Below the pieces are notes generated by a model, which had not been told where the DNA came from, ran no database searches, and saw only the letters and a program-made list of their open reading frames with translations. From Poecilobothrus nobilitatus (Eukaryota; Arthropoda; Insecta; Diptera; Dolichopodidae): 64,000 bases of DNA. A program made the translations under genes and the position numbers. Of this stretch, positions 24,101 to 36,880 are shown in pieces. The DNA lies in assembly GCA_947095535.1 (NCBI GenBank), contig OX352774.1, positions 264,465,843 through 264,529,842 on the forward strand, given 5' to 3'. Each line of letters begins with the position of its first letter. Position 1 is the stretch's first letter.

Positions 24101-27034
24101 TTTTAAATTTTATTTTGTCTTATTGTTTTTGCTTTTGATTTTTTTCATCAAAAGTACATCCATCTACAATCAAAATAAATTTTATTTGTATTTTCAATTC
24201 GTTGCTAGCCACATAATATCCGATTTAATGAAATAAAATAAACAACCATGTCGTTTTGCTTAAATAAAAAAAAAAATAAGTATATATATTTTTTCTCTTT
24301 TTTATTCCTTTTAAAATTGTCCTTGAATTGGTTTGCTTGGTTAACATTGGTACCAAAAACAATATAATATAAAGCAAAGTATAACAGAATAGCAATAATA
24401 AGAAAACAGATGAAAGGATATTTTAAGAGGAATGAAAATTTAAACGAAAAAAAAAAAGAATATTTTCAAAAAATTTTTCTCCTCCCACATTCTTAAAATT
24501 GTTATTTTTTTAAAGTGCTTTACGTGTTTTCTTATTTTTTTCCCTTTTATTTCTTTCTTTTTTTTTTAATTCGATACAATTTTTAAAAATATTTTTTTTG
24601 TATTTTTGGTTTTTTTTACAAGTTTTTTTCGTTTCTTCGATTGTCATATTATTATTCTTTGCTGTAAAGTTTTCAAAAATCAACTAAAAAGTCTGACGAC
24701 AATAACAATTTCCCTGGTTTTACCAGAACTATTAATAAGAAAAAGGATAAAGTTCTTGCATTGAATGTCAAAAGAATTTTCATCGGTGCTAATGAATACT
24801 TATTTTGAAATCATTCTATTTATTATATCTCTCTGATATTTATTTAGATTTAGAAATTATTGTTATATGACCGGCAGTACGTATAAGTCAATAGTGTTTC
24901 AGTTGAATGATGAAAACTTGTACCAGAACCCATACCTGAAGAAAGGGAATTTTTGATTTATTTCTAACTATATTGTAAAATGTGCATAAAAAATAGTCTT
25001 ATCATTTCGGAAAATATTTCTTTAAAGTTACAAAACTTTACATGAAAATTTATGCAAATAATGTAAAGGTGGCAACTGTGAAAATTATTGATTTTCTTCA
25101 CTGAGAATTTATCAGACATAGTATTTTTTTTTTTTTTTTGTTTTGCAAAGGAAACTTATTAAAGCAATCCTTCTCGGTTTCTGTTGTTGTCTTTTAAAGT
25201 CGCAAACTTAACTTAATTGAATCTTAATGATCAATCTAATATGTAAATGACATTGAAATGTAATGTAAATGTAAAATTTAATGTAAAATGAAAAAGATTT
25301 TTTTTTTTTTTTTTTTTGATGTATGAAAATTATTATATTCTTTCAAGGTGAACCTTGAATATCACTTTTCATTAGGCGAGAATATTGTAAAGAAACAGAA
25401 ATAGACAAAAATCATTCTTTAATTCTGACAACGTAAAAAATTTTTAATCTTTAATATTTGAAAAATGAAAAAAATGAAATAAAAGTGAAAGGACGATATC
25501 AAATTGTAGACTTTTTGAATTATTTCTATTTTTCTATTATTATTATTTGATTTTTTTTTATGAATTATTTCTTAAATTGTTGACATTTTCTACACTTATT
25601 CTTATTTTTAATACAAACTTGAGTTTATTTTTTTTTTCTATTTTAAATTGTCTTGTTTTGTTATACAAATTTGAAAAAGAATTTAAAATTCAAAAAAAAA
25701 GAAAAAAAAAAAAAAAAAAACATGAAGATTACATCAAAAAATATCATGATTTATTTAAAAGCTATAAATATTTGAATGAAAGAATAAGTAAAGAAAAATG
25801 ATGAGAATATATTTAACTATTTCAGAACAATAATGGCACACAATACACACACAATCATATATACAAGTACCAAAAAAAAAAAAAAAAAAGGGCTAAAGTT
25901 TGTAAATAAGATAATAACTTTAATAATGTCAGATTATCTAGAAGGATTTTCAAGAGAGACACAAACCCAGATTACATACGTAAAGAATGCGTCATATGTG
26001 CAAATATTTTTTACAAAAAAAATCTAAGTAAAAAAAAAAAAGAGACAGGATTATAATGATTAACATTTAAATTCCATATACAAGTACCAAATTTGTATTG
26101 ATAATATGAAAATGAAGAATAGAAAATCTTAAAGAAAATTCAAAAAAAAAAAAAAAAAAGGAAAAATGCGTTCTTATGACTTTATATTACAAAATTTTAT
26201 TTATATACCTATTATAAAAGTATAATATATTTTTTTTTTTAATTTTAACGAAAGGCTTAATATGAATGGTAAAATCAAATTTCTTTATAAAAAAAAATGT
26301 TATTATTGTATTTACCATATGTGATTTTAATATTATAAATTTATTTTTTAAAAATTTCATTTTTTTTTTTCCCCTTTATTAAGGGTTAGAGGAAATTACT
26401 GAGACATAAAAGAAAGGGTAACCCTTTACAACAAAAAAATCTAAAAATAAATTTGATATTATATTTTAATATAAAATAAAAATGTTTAAGATATGAAATT
26501 GTCTGAGCGTGTGACTCTTATGTGGATTTTATTTTTAAATTTTTTAATTAACAGTCATAAGTTATAGAATTCCAGAAATTAAACTTATAATAATTTTATA
26601 GCAAAAGCCTTAAATAAAATATATGTATTTGATACGAAGAGAAGGGAATAGTTTCAGCTAAACAATATATAATTATTATGTTAGTATATTAATAAAAAAA
26701 ATTATTGAATAATCTAAAAGGATTTTAACCCACAGTATAAAAAATGGTTTTTCACAAAAAATTTAAGTGAAAATTTCTAAAAAATTGAAGTGAAGAAGTG
26801 AGAATGTGAAGCGTTTGAAAACTGGCTGAAGCTGAAAGGACATCCGTTTAATTTTTTCGAATGGATAGTTTTCATATTACACAGATTTCAATAATTTTCT
26901 ATTTTTAACATTCTAATATAATATATAAAAATATGACGATGGGATTATGAACGTTTGGTATCTAATATTAAGTAAAAGCTGAATCCATTCCATTTACAAT
27001 CCAAATGTATCATCATTATGACTTTTTAATGCAT
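21191..27034. other. Long AT-rich non-coding stretch
   Basis: Almost 6 kb without a recognisable gene or repeat. Long T and A runs are frequent (for example 21547-21560, 23928-23944, 25119-25139, 25299-25317, 25700-25720, 25869-25889). Short frames at 22623-22865, 23848-24063 and 25547-25801 follow the homopolymer composition and have no domain. Confidence 0.55.
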
Positions 27035-27450
27035 AATGCACACATTTCCAAAAGACAATACAAACTGTTTAGAATTGTGACTTGCACAAAAATTTGAAAA
27101 TTTCATGTAATAAGAAAAAATGTGAAAATAGGACTTTTCTGGAATTTAATATAACTATAATATAACTATAAAAAACGGTAAACACACGTAAAAATATATT
27201 ATTGAATTTTCATGTATTGCCGAAGAAAAATGTTTACAGGTGACTAAGTTACAGGTATTTAAAAATAGCAAATTTTCAATTTTTGAGCCCTAATAGCTCA
27301 TAAACAGGGGGTGGTACAAAAAAATTTTCTTATTATCTTTAACGGTGTAGAAGTTTTGTAAACAGATGGACAAACGGATGGACGGACGGACCAAGTGAGT
27401 CTAAAAGGCACATTTTTTCAAAAGTTTTTTGGAAGTGTGCTAAAAACTGT
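27035..27450 (+). repeat. Dispersed repeat A, copy 3 (internally deleted)
   Basis: It starts with the far-end block TTTCCAAAAGACAATACAAA and the region TGTGAAAATAGGACTTTT that match copy 2 in reverse complement. It then moves to TTTTTGAGCCCTAATAGCTC and ends with GGTGTAGAAGTTTTGTAAAC and an ACGGAYGG tract at 27365-27390. The middle of the longer copies, with the TATGTGAAAAC block, is missing, so the copy is about half length. Confidence 0.78.
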
Positions 27451-28076
27451 ATTTACTTCTTTCTTTCTTGTGCTTTTGGTTTGGTTGCGTTTCTTATCTT
27501 CAGATTTATTACATAATTTATTATATACTAAAAATATTAATTTAAAAAATTATTTGAAAACATTGTACTGGCATAATATAGGACTTACTCATATCCTTTT
27601 ATTTTGAAATAAATTTGTAATATTCGGATTTTTATTTTACCTAAAAAGAAAATAAAAAAATAATTATATAAAATATGTATTTATGTATATATGTATATGT
27701 AACTATTTAATTGAAATAATATGATTATTTGAATTTATTTTAAAAAATGATTAATATCCTTATAAATAAATATAACATATTAAGGAATACTAAAATTATT
27801 TATTTTATTTTATTTATTCTATAAAATTTTTATGTGTAAATACTTTAAAAAAGTAATAAATCTTCAGTTTTTAATTCTTCGATAGTACAAGAGATATTAA
27901 GAAGTTTCTATGTTTTTAGTACCATAAAAAAATATTTACATGTCACTTAGAATATAATATTATATATTACATTATAGGTATATCTTGAAAATTGATTTAA
28001 ATATTATTATCTAAATTTAAAAAATTTTTGTTTAAAAAAAAGTCAATCCTGTCAAAATTTGCTAGCTACCTAAGAT
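27451..28076. other. AT-rich non-coding stretch
   Basis: Very AT-rich with short TATGTA-like words near 27675-27700. Nothing recognisable. Confidence 0.55.
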
Positions 28077-28323
28077 AAGGTGATGACCACAGTCACTTTG
28101 CTTCGCGCATCCTTTTTTAAATAAAATGATGACCAAATTTTAGCGCCACTTTTTCAAACAAATTTAAATTTTGTATGCAAATATGAAAAATAAATTATCA
28201 ATTGGAACTTAACAACTATTATAAAATATCAAAAAATATAGCAACCTGTCGCGTCATGTTCCATTTGGTCAAGCCATATATAAATTAATCTCAAAGTCAC
28301 ATTGAGTAAAGCGTCATCGCCTT
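28077..28323. mobile_element. Candidate foldback MITE, 247 bp
   Basis: The two ends are inverted copies of each other at three nested points. AAGGTGATGAC (28077-28087) pairs with GTCATCGCCTT (28313-28323), 10 of 11. GTCACTTTG (28092-28100) pairs with CAAAGTCAC (28292-28300), 8 of 9. TGACCAAAT (28130-28138) pairs perfectly with ATTTGGTCA (28263-28271). The order is mirrored, with a small length difference in one arm. No transposase is present, as expected of a MITE. I could not settle the target duplication, and no second copy was found in this window. Confidence 0.42.
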
Positions 28324-28998
28324 TATAATTTTAATATTATAGTAAAAACAAAAAAATTTCTATTTCGAAATTCTCAAAACAGAAAATAGGCAGAATTATT
28401 TTTTGTAAACAAGGATCTAGAAATTAATGTTCACTTAATAATTGAATTACCATAAAAGAAATCTGCCCTAAAGATAATCGGTAATAATATATCAATATAA
28501 TTCCCAGCTGTGTGTTAGACTTCTTCCTGTACGCTGTTTACTGAAGGTATAACAATTAGAAAGGAATGAAAGTATTTCACTAATTGTGTTCGATTCCTAA
28601 TAAAACAAATAATTACCTTTATGCATTTTTATCTAACCTCATAATATGTAATTTTCATTAAATAAATCTACTCTAAATTTATATAAAATTTAAAACGTTC
28701 TAATAGTTTGAGGTTTTCTTAATGACAAAGGAACAAGTCTGCCGCTAATTCTATCACTAGATAGTCATTTAAACTTTTAAACTTTACTACTTTGAAACTA
28801 GTAAAAATTTCTGACATGTCATACGTTTATAATGGAATAATTATAATAATTATAGTATATGTTTATTTTCTGTTTTATAACACATTTTTTTAAAAAGAAA
28901 AAAAGTCTACCTAAATAAAATCTATACTAAAAACTATTTTAAATATAAATGACATTCTATAAGAAGAAGGGTAGCAAAAAGAATACATAAATAAATAA
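28324..28998. other. AT-rich non-coding stretch
   Basis: No gene or repeat was recognised between the candidate MITE and the tandem repeat next to the SINE. Confidence 0.5.
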
Positions 28999-29086
28999 AC
29001 ACCGACTGCTCCCTTTTTTGCACTCTACGAGAATGGACACCGACACTGCTCAAGTTTTTGCAAAAGAATGGACACCGACAAGTTAA
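28999..29086. repeat. Degenerate tandem repeat, about 36-bp unit
   Basis: Three starts of ACACCGAC (28999, 29037, 29072) head units that include CTGCTC, a T-run with GCA, and GAATGG. Unit lengths are 38 and 35 bases, and the third unit is cut short where the SINE begins. It is GC-richer than the flanks. Confidence 0.75.
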
Positions 29087-29087
29087 T

Positions 29088-29270
29088 TTTTTTTTTTTTA
29101 TGCATTTCTCTGCCACATAAATGTGAACAGGAAATTATACTTACAGCTTTTCCTGTTCAGGCGTGGCTGTAAATGTTGGAAGGAAGAATAATTCGTGTGT
29201 GGGATTCGAACCCATCCTCCCTCGGCGTTTGCAGAGTATTTTATACGCTCTTATAACTAGGCCGCTTACT
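29088..29270 (-). mobile_element. tRNA-derived SINE, copy 2
   Basis: On the minus strand the head GCGGCCTAGTTATAAGAGCG is followed by a near-canonical B box GGGTTCGAATCCC. The shared body TTTACAGCCACGCCTGAACA comes next, then CACATTTATGTGGCAGAGAA and a poly(A) tail (T-run at 29088-29099). It is flanked by AGTTAAT on both sides (29081-29087 and 29271-29277), a probable target duplication. The B box is the best preserved of the four copies. The short plus/minus frames across it are not coding. Confidence 0.85.
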
Positions 29271-29277
29271 AGTTAAT

Positions 29278-32184
29278 ATTATAAAAGCATAAAATTAATA
29301 TTGAAATTAGAATTTTTAAGTATTAAAAACTTTTCTGTTAACTTCTATAAGGTGTACATTGCATATTATATATGGTTGAAATAAATATCATAATCCACTA
29401 CCAGTACTTGATGCTCTCATGTAATATATGCAATTTTATATATTTTATTTTTATTTTTTTTATTATTCATAGGTTCAAAAAATTTCTTAGCACTTGTGGC
29501 GAACCCCAATATTTATTTTACAAGATTCTCTTAACACTATGCAACAAAATTATTTTAATAACGATGATTTTAATGTTTTTAGTTAATAAACATTTTTTTT
29601 TAACAATTTTTTAAAATTTATGTAAAGGTATATAAAATATGCAAAATATCTACTTACGAAATGAATGTATAATGTAAAGGATTAGGTAGTCATAAGAAAT
29701 TTCCTTAAAAACTTTTAAATGCAAATATATGTATATTCTATACATCTTACTCTTATATACATATACTTCTCTTATACTTTAATTATAAAATCAGTACAGT
29801 ACATATTACTTTTGTGTTTATTAGTTTATAAGCTTACATAATTAACAAAATATGTAATTACTAATTACCAATTAACGAAGCAGTCTTAAAACTACAATCG
29901 AACTGTTTGATTTAAATCCACGAGTATATAAATTTACAGTTAAATCTAAGCTCACATCAAGATAATGATTCCTGTCTGGATTTTTAAGAACCCAAAATAT
30001 ATACCAGATTATTACTAGAGATATACTGAAATTCATCAATGAATTTAAGATATCACGTAACTTATCTTAAGGCAAATTTATTAAGAAGATAAAATAAAAT
30101 CACGTTACGGTATTGAGCAAAAATTTTGGAATGAACCAGTAGAAGATAATAATTTTATACAGTAACAGTTCAATATACAAAATGCCTATTCATTATATTA
30201 ATTAGTCTTCATTTTAAGTAATAAAATATAGTAACGATATTGTAGTAATGATATATTAAATAACTGATAAATTATTTCATAATGATTTTTCCAAACGAAA
30301 TGAAAAATTTCTCATTTTAATTTTTGAATTTTTTCTTCTTATTTTATCTAATAAATGAATATCTGTTCTTCTTTTAATTAAAAAAAAGAAAAATAAAATA
30401 TAAGTTTAAAAAATAAGAAAAGACAAAATTAAAAAAAAAAAAACCCCAAAAGGAAAATCCAGTGAAATTGTTTTTCACTCAATTCATTTCATTTTTCTTT
30501 TATTTATTTTAGAACTTAAACAGAAAAAGTTAAAAAGAAAAAATTTAAAAAGTATAACAAAACCAAAAACAAAGGAAAAACCATTGGAATTGTCACTCTA
30601 AGGGACATAAAGATGATAAATTTTCCATATCTGTAATAATTTGTAGTTTTCGGAAAATGATTTTATGAGCAAAAATACTGGAAAATTTTCCGGGTTTGGT
30701 TTTCTGTTTTTCTTTTAATTTTTTCTTTCCTTTTTTTTTTTTTTTATTTTAATGGTTTATTTGATTTTCTTCTTTTTTTTTTTTCTTATATTTGAAAAGT
30801 CAAATGTAAATTGTCATCTTCATTTTCTTTCTCTGTTTAACAAAAACTTTTTTTTTTTTTTTTTTAGTTTATAAAATGAATGAAAATTTTTCAGATCTAC
30901 TATAACAGGGTATGCTATAAAATTGTTTTATAGCTTTACCATTACACCCTTTCCTTGTTTTGATAAATTTTATTATATACCTAGAACTGGTCCTTACTTA
31001 TGTAGATTGCCAAATGATTAAGTTTTTGAAGAAATAGAACTGCTTTAAAAGTACCAAAAAAAAAAAAAATAAATTAGGTATGTTTACAAATTGTATCATA
31101 TATATCTGAATTATATTAGTACTATTTGGGACAATAGCGAGTTCTGTAAAGTTCTTGAAATTATTAAGAACATCTGACCATCCAAAAGTGTAATATGCAT
31201 ACATATTTTTTTTTTTTTCCTTCTAGATAAAAATGGAAATTCAGAATTTGTTAAATATGTATATATAACTTTTTCCAATTTTATTTTAAGTATCATCAGT
31301 ATATGCAATATTGTAGTGAATCAAAAAAAAAAAAAAAAAAATACAAAAAACAAAATTCCAAAAAACCAAAAAAAAAAGTTGAAAAAAAAAAATCTATCTT
31401 CCGATATGACATCAAATGAATCCCAATCTGATTTTCAACCTCAAGTTTTAGATCAGTATAAATGGTTATATTATTTGAAGAAAGAAATATAACTATTATA
31501 TATAACTATTATATCGCTATTAAACTATTGCCAACTTTAACTAGCCAAAAGAGAATATAAAATTGCATTGTCAAAATGAATTACTAAAATTCATTGTCAG
31601 TAATTGGCTTCTAAATGGTTCGGTTTTTGTGGAAATGTTAAACAAAAAGAGAATAACCCCCCAAGGAGAATTATATTTTATTGCAAATATATAAATTAAT
31701 ATATACATACATATTATATATATATATATGTATATAGATTTCTGTAAAAATAAAATATAAAATAGTGACAATGAATTATTAATAATAATAGTTTGGTTTA
31801 ACATTCACATACATTCATTAATATAAAACTGTCCTTATTTTCTTGTATATGCGTTGGAATATAATATTATAACGACCGTAAGATGTCGCTATATATAATA
31901 CATATAATATTATATGTTAGTTAAAGGAAATGAATCACTTGATTTCATTCCATGATGTTTGAAATCATTGTTTCCTTTGTTTTAGAATGATGAATAGTAT
32001 GCTAACTTTTGTGGTTTTTAAATTGGTTTTTTTTTTTTTATTTAAAGTGACCGGATATTTTTTTTTTTTTTGTGAAATATTTAGATATTCATATTGCTTT
32101 AAAATTTCACAAATATTGTGTACGCGAATATTCTATATTTTACAGTTTCTATAATCTTTTTTAGATCTTTTATATTTCATTATC
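29278..32184. other. AT-rich non-coding stretch
   Basis: There are no genes. Poly(A)/poly(T) runs lie near 30430, 30731, 30774, 30850, 31210 and 31322, and a TA microsatellite lies at about 31700-31735. The overlapping minus-strand frames near 31000-31300 are low-complexity. Confidence 0.55.
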
Positions 32185-32230
32185 CGTCGATAGGCCGAAG
32201 AATTTCTCGTCGATAGGCTGAAGAACTTCA
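32185..32230. repeat. 23-bp tandem duplication
   Basis: Two adjacent units start CGTCGATAGGC (32185 and 32208) and differ at three of 23 positions. The unit contains CG dinucleotides that are rare in the surrounding DNA. Confidence 0.85.
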
Positions 32231-33007
32231 AATCTTTCATGTGCCTGTTTTCTTCAATATTACTAACAAGTTTTTATCGCATCTGCTGTAACTCTATAAC
32301 ACTATTTTTTGTTCAAAAACAGATGTTTATCACAACCACAAACGAAAACTTAGAAAATTGAGAAGACAATTACAAAATTGTGATACTGACACAATTGAAG
32401 AAGCTTAAAAATCCCAATAAGCTTCAAATTGTTGGAAAAAGCGGAACATATTAGATAAGTTTAACTGAAATGGTTACATTAAATTTAAATTTCGGTGGCA
32501 AAACTACAAAAAATATAAACATACACCTGGTTGGAATATAACGGTATAAATCACGTTGAAACTTGTTATCATATATTTTCTTTTTTATTCCTTTTATATT
32601 ATGTTTTCTTATTTTGAGGTAAACTAAACCTCTAAAAAATTTAAATTCATAAAGAAATAAACCGTCTGAGTACGTTTTGAATGTTTTTAATAAGAATGAA
32701 ATTGTATTTATTTACAAAAAATGTTTTTTATATACATGTAATGAATGAATGAATGTATATATTATATACCTATGTATAATATTTATGTATGTATTCATTA
32801 TTTACTTATGTAAATATCCTTATCTCTATATAGTATATTTATATAATGTTATAAGTATTTAAGGATAACAAGAGACAATGACAATAAATAGCACTGTTGA
32901 TAGTATCTTGAGGATATTAGTAAATAGGTTTATAGTATAATTTATCTTTAACAAAAGTATCTTTAGATTTTCACTGTGAAAATATCACATAAATTATGAA
33001 TAACTAT

Positions 33008-33122
33008 TAATGATATTAGTGATGTTGATAATAATAATAATGAGATATAGGGATGGGGATGATAATGATGACGATGATGATGATGATGATAGAAAATGGT
33101 GACAATAATGATGAAAATGATT
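33008..33122. repeat. GAT/AAT trinucleotide microsatellite
   Basis: An imperfect run of GAT units with a purer core of about eight units at 33068-33090. The histidine-rich minus-strand frame here is a translation of the repeat. Confidence 0.9.
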
Positions 33123-34237
33123 ATACAAGCCAAAAAAAAAACAGAATAACTCTCATCCATTCATTTAAAATGTAACTAAATCTTGATAATACTAAACTAG
33201 TATAATTGTAGTTGTTGTTTATTATTTGTTGCTTGTTTTGTGTTATTTATTTGTCAGAGATGTTAAAGGTGAATCTTTAGTCAGAGGTAAACAATTGTTG
33301 TAAATTTATAAACCAAATAGTGTAGTGGAAGTGATAGATGAATGATTAAGATAAACAACAAAAATGATTATAATGGAAAATAATTTCTTAATGAGAAGGA
33401 AAAGACTGTGATTTTATTTTTTGGTATTTAATGAATCTGTTGTACTTTAGTTTTTTCCCTTTTGTGTGTAGGATTTTAAGTAATTAGAAAAAAAGGGTTT
33501 GAAATTTTCATTTAATATTATATTATTATACAGTATTCAAAATTCTATTAAATGATTTTAGAAGAGAATTGTTTAATATATGAATACTTTATACAATTTA
33601 ATTGTACTAAGATATTTTTGAGAGTCTTATAGAATAATTAAATATTTAATTTTACGGTTTACGTAAATTTTGAATTTTGTGATACTTGAATTTGTTACAA
33701 GAAAGTGAAATTTTCACATGACATTGTAGAATTTTTCAATATCTTTTGATAATAAAAGAAGTAGGTAGATAATGATTATTCAAAAATAACATAAAATATA
33801 AGATTTATTTTCCTTTTAATCTTATAAGGATCACTCAATTAGATCATTTTTGCTTTATTACATAATATTAGAGTGAATTTCAATTTAAAATAAAGATGTG
33901 AATTAAATTTATTTAAAATATTTGCGAAAATATATAGAGATATGAGTCTGCATTAAACTTGACAAAAGTCAGCATAGTGTTCTTCTAGAAATAAGCTTAG
34001 TGATAAAAAATCCCATATTACTAAAGGGCGTCTTAAGATACCTGGGTTTCTTTTAAAGATTTTCACACTTTCTTTAGGTACTTAGTTAATTATTATGGGC
34101 TTAGCCAAAATAAATTAATAAAAGAAAAATTTACTTAGAGAATTTAAAGGATTAAGGATATTTTGAGAGTCAACCTTGCCCTCCTAACTGAATGTCGAGT
34201 CATAAGACAGATAATCGGCTAATACTGATTGTAAAAA
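33123..34237. other. AT-rich non-coding stretch
   Basis: Nothing recognisable was found on either strand. Confidence 0.5.
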
Positions 34238-34380
34238 TTTTTTTTAATGCATTTCTCTGCCACATAAATGTGGACAGGAAATTACACAACTTTTCCTGTT
34301 CAGGCGTTAGGGATTCGAACCAACACTATCTTGGTGTTTACAGCGTATTTTATATGATCTCTACTAGGACACCGAGACCC
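34238..34380 (-). mobile_element. tRNA-derived SINE, copy 3 (internal deletion)
   Basis: The minus strand reads GGGTCTCGGTGTCCTAGTAG, AAATACGCTGTAAACACC, B box GGTTCGAATCCC, CGCCTGAACAGGAAAAG and CACATTTATGTGGCAGAGAA, then an A-run at 34238-34245. Compared with copy 2 it lacks about 40 bases between the B box and the CGCCTGAACAGG body, including ATTTACAGCCA. The flanks TAAAAATTTT and TAAAATTTT may be a decayed target duplication. Confidence 0.82.
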
Positions 34381-36094
34381 ATTAAAATTTTAAAAGGTTC
34401 ATGTATCTAATTTTTGATTATCGTGTTCAAAAAATGTTTACCTTATTATTGTTTGTCGTGATCAAACCTTATTTATTTTATTTATTTAAAACGTAACCAA
34501 AATTATTGTAATGGATAGGCAAAATACTTAAAAGAAAATTTTTTCTTATATAGATTCTTGGACCTATATTAATTAAGTCCATTTAATTATTATCCCATAT
34601 ATATCAATTTATTTTTTTTTTTTGTTTAAATTTATTAATTTTTTCTTCCTTTTTCAAGTTTTATATAAAAACAAAATGTAATAAATTTTTTTTTTTGTTT
34701 GAACCTACACTAAACAATTTTGCATTAAGAAAATTAATTCTATTTTTTTCTATGGTAAAAAAACAAAATAAAACATCTTAAAGATGAAAAAAAAAAGAAA
34801 ACTAGTATTAGAAACCTCAATTCTTTAAAAAAAAAAAGAAAATAATTCTGTGGTTTCTTAAATTTTATGTTGTTTAATTTCATGCTTTTGCTTCTGCTAG
34901 CATCTTTTCTTTTCCTTCCTTTTTCCTGGTTTTTTGACTTTTTTTTTTATCCAATAAAATAGGTTAAATTATTTATTTTATAAGAACCGCCTTCATTTTC
35001 TTAGAAAACAACTTTCTCTAAACTAAAACAACAATAATAACAATACAATATACAAGTAGGTAACCAATATTTTTTATACTGATTTGGTTTGTTTTTTTTT
35101 TGTTATGGTTAACGTTAAATACGTGTATTTTTATCTTAAGATTTATATCAAAGTAATAAATAACATCCAGGAGTCGCAATTTTATATAAAAATAAAATAA
35201 AAAGGATCAACACAGGATAAAAAATAAAGGGAAATTCTGTACAGAAAAGTTGCAAAAGAAAAAAGGAGTCATCATTCTTAGAATTTATTGATCGTTGTAT
35301 ATATAAAGTGTTATATTATTATAGATGTAAACTCTCAATATGTATAAATATATATAAATAAAGTTATATTATAGGTATTATTAAATCCATTGTTCAATTT
35401 AAAGTTCAGAACAATGAAAGAAAAAAGCAACAACATCAAAATGTCTAATTTAAATAAATTGATTTGTAAATTATTTAAGATTTTTTTTGTAAATTAAATT
35501 TTACTTTTATTCTTTATTTTTTTTTTTTTTGTTTGAGTAAAAAATTATTAAAGTCTTTAAATTTGTTACAAAAATTTAATAGCGTAAAGGAATAATCAGA
35601 ATTTATCACTTAGCTGCCTTGAATTAAATTAAGTTATGAACGAAAACAGCAGGGTAGGTATAGTTTATAAGTCTAGACGATTAGGCATATCATTATTTAT
35701 TATTCTAATTTTTATTTGCTAGATAATATATTGACAAATGAAATATGTCAATCAAGTTAAGATACCAATAAGCTATTAAAATAATTGAAACCTTAGAAAT
35801 CCATTTCAATAACTTTGGATAAAATATTAAGAACAAATAACAGAAAATATATCTGTATAATATGAAAAAAAATAAGAAGTATAATAGGATAACATCAAAA
35901 TTAGTTTCGTTTATACTAGACTAGTTCCAAAATTAAAACAAATATTGTATTAAAAAGATAGGATTGCATTGATAAAGTTTTAAGGATTAAAACAAGTACT
36001 ACTTTAAGCTTTTATCAATCAAAACTAAAAAAACTAGTCAGACCTTTTTGCTTTTTAAAAAATTGTTTTGAAAAGAGGTTTTTTTATAACTGAT
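34381..36094. other. AT-rich non-coding stretch
   Basis: No gene or clear repeat. Several T-runs (34612-34623, 34687-34697, 35517-35531) occur. Confidence 0.5.
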
Positions 36095-36880
36095 TAAACA
36101 TAGTTCAAGGGTATAACAAATTTTCGATTACGTTTGTGAAACCTTAACCTTCTAAAGGATGCGAGATAGTTATGGCAAAAAAATATATAATATTGTTGTT
36201 CATGATCAAATTCTAAATCGATTAAGCTTTTTACGTCCATTTTTCCGAACGACAACTCAAAAAACAATGAAGTTAGTACTGAATTATTTACCATCTCATT
36301 TTAATAAAAGAACGATTTGAGTACCTGTCATACAAATTCTTTATTTATATAAGCATATCTCAGTGTTTAATTGAGCTAAATATTTGAAAATTTGTCAAAA
36401 TAAGTAAAGATTTACGTCAAAAACATCTGCATGCAGTAGTTTCAAGGAGTTTCATATAACTTCTTTTATATGAGTATAACTCACTGTCTATAATAGATGT
36501 CGTTTTTAAAATTTGGTCAAAAGAAGTTAAGTTTTATGACAACGACTTTTGCAAAATTTTGGCTAACGTTAGACTCAAATCTAATGCAACAGATTCGAGT
36601 AGTTGCAAATTTATATGCTAATTTTTGGTATTTTAAAATTTAGATATCTGAAATCTTGTAAAAGATGTTGAAGTTTTATGTTCTTGTAAAAAATGATCAA
36701 GAATATCTGTAAAATTTATTTGGTTTGGTGAAACGGGGTCGAGTAACTGTAATACAACTCCGAAAATCACATAAATATAACTTCAGTAGGTATAGGCATA
36801 TCTTAAATTTTGTAAAAGATGGTTAAATTTTATGGAAACCAAATTATTATGTTTGTACGGATATTCTAGAGTAGGTAAGG
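36095..36880 (+). repeat. Dispersed repeat B, copy 1
   Basis: The head shares CGTTTGTGA, AATTCTAAATCGATTAAG, the CGTCCATT word and ACTCAAAAAA with copies 2 and 4. The body is made of modules of 130-150 bases. Each begins with GAGTA or a variant (about 36320, 36447, 36594, 36739) and runs through ATAACTCA, ATCTGAAATTTTGTAAAAGATG and AAGTTTTATG-like words. The end TTTGTACGGATATTCTAGAG at 36852 matches the ends of copies 2 to 4. The minus-strand frame at 36094-36294 is a shadow. Confidence 0.8.

Noticed and set aside
28934..29116. Minus-strand frame with several cysteines
   Set aside because: Lies across the tandem repeat and the SINE 3' tail; not a gene.
32963..33160. Histidine-rich minus-strand peptide
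   Set aside because: Translation of the GAT microsatellite at 33008-33122.
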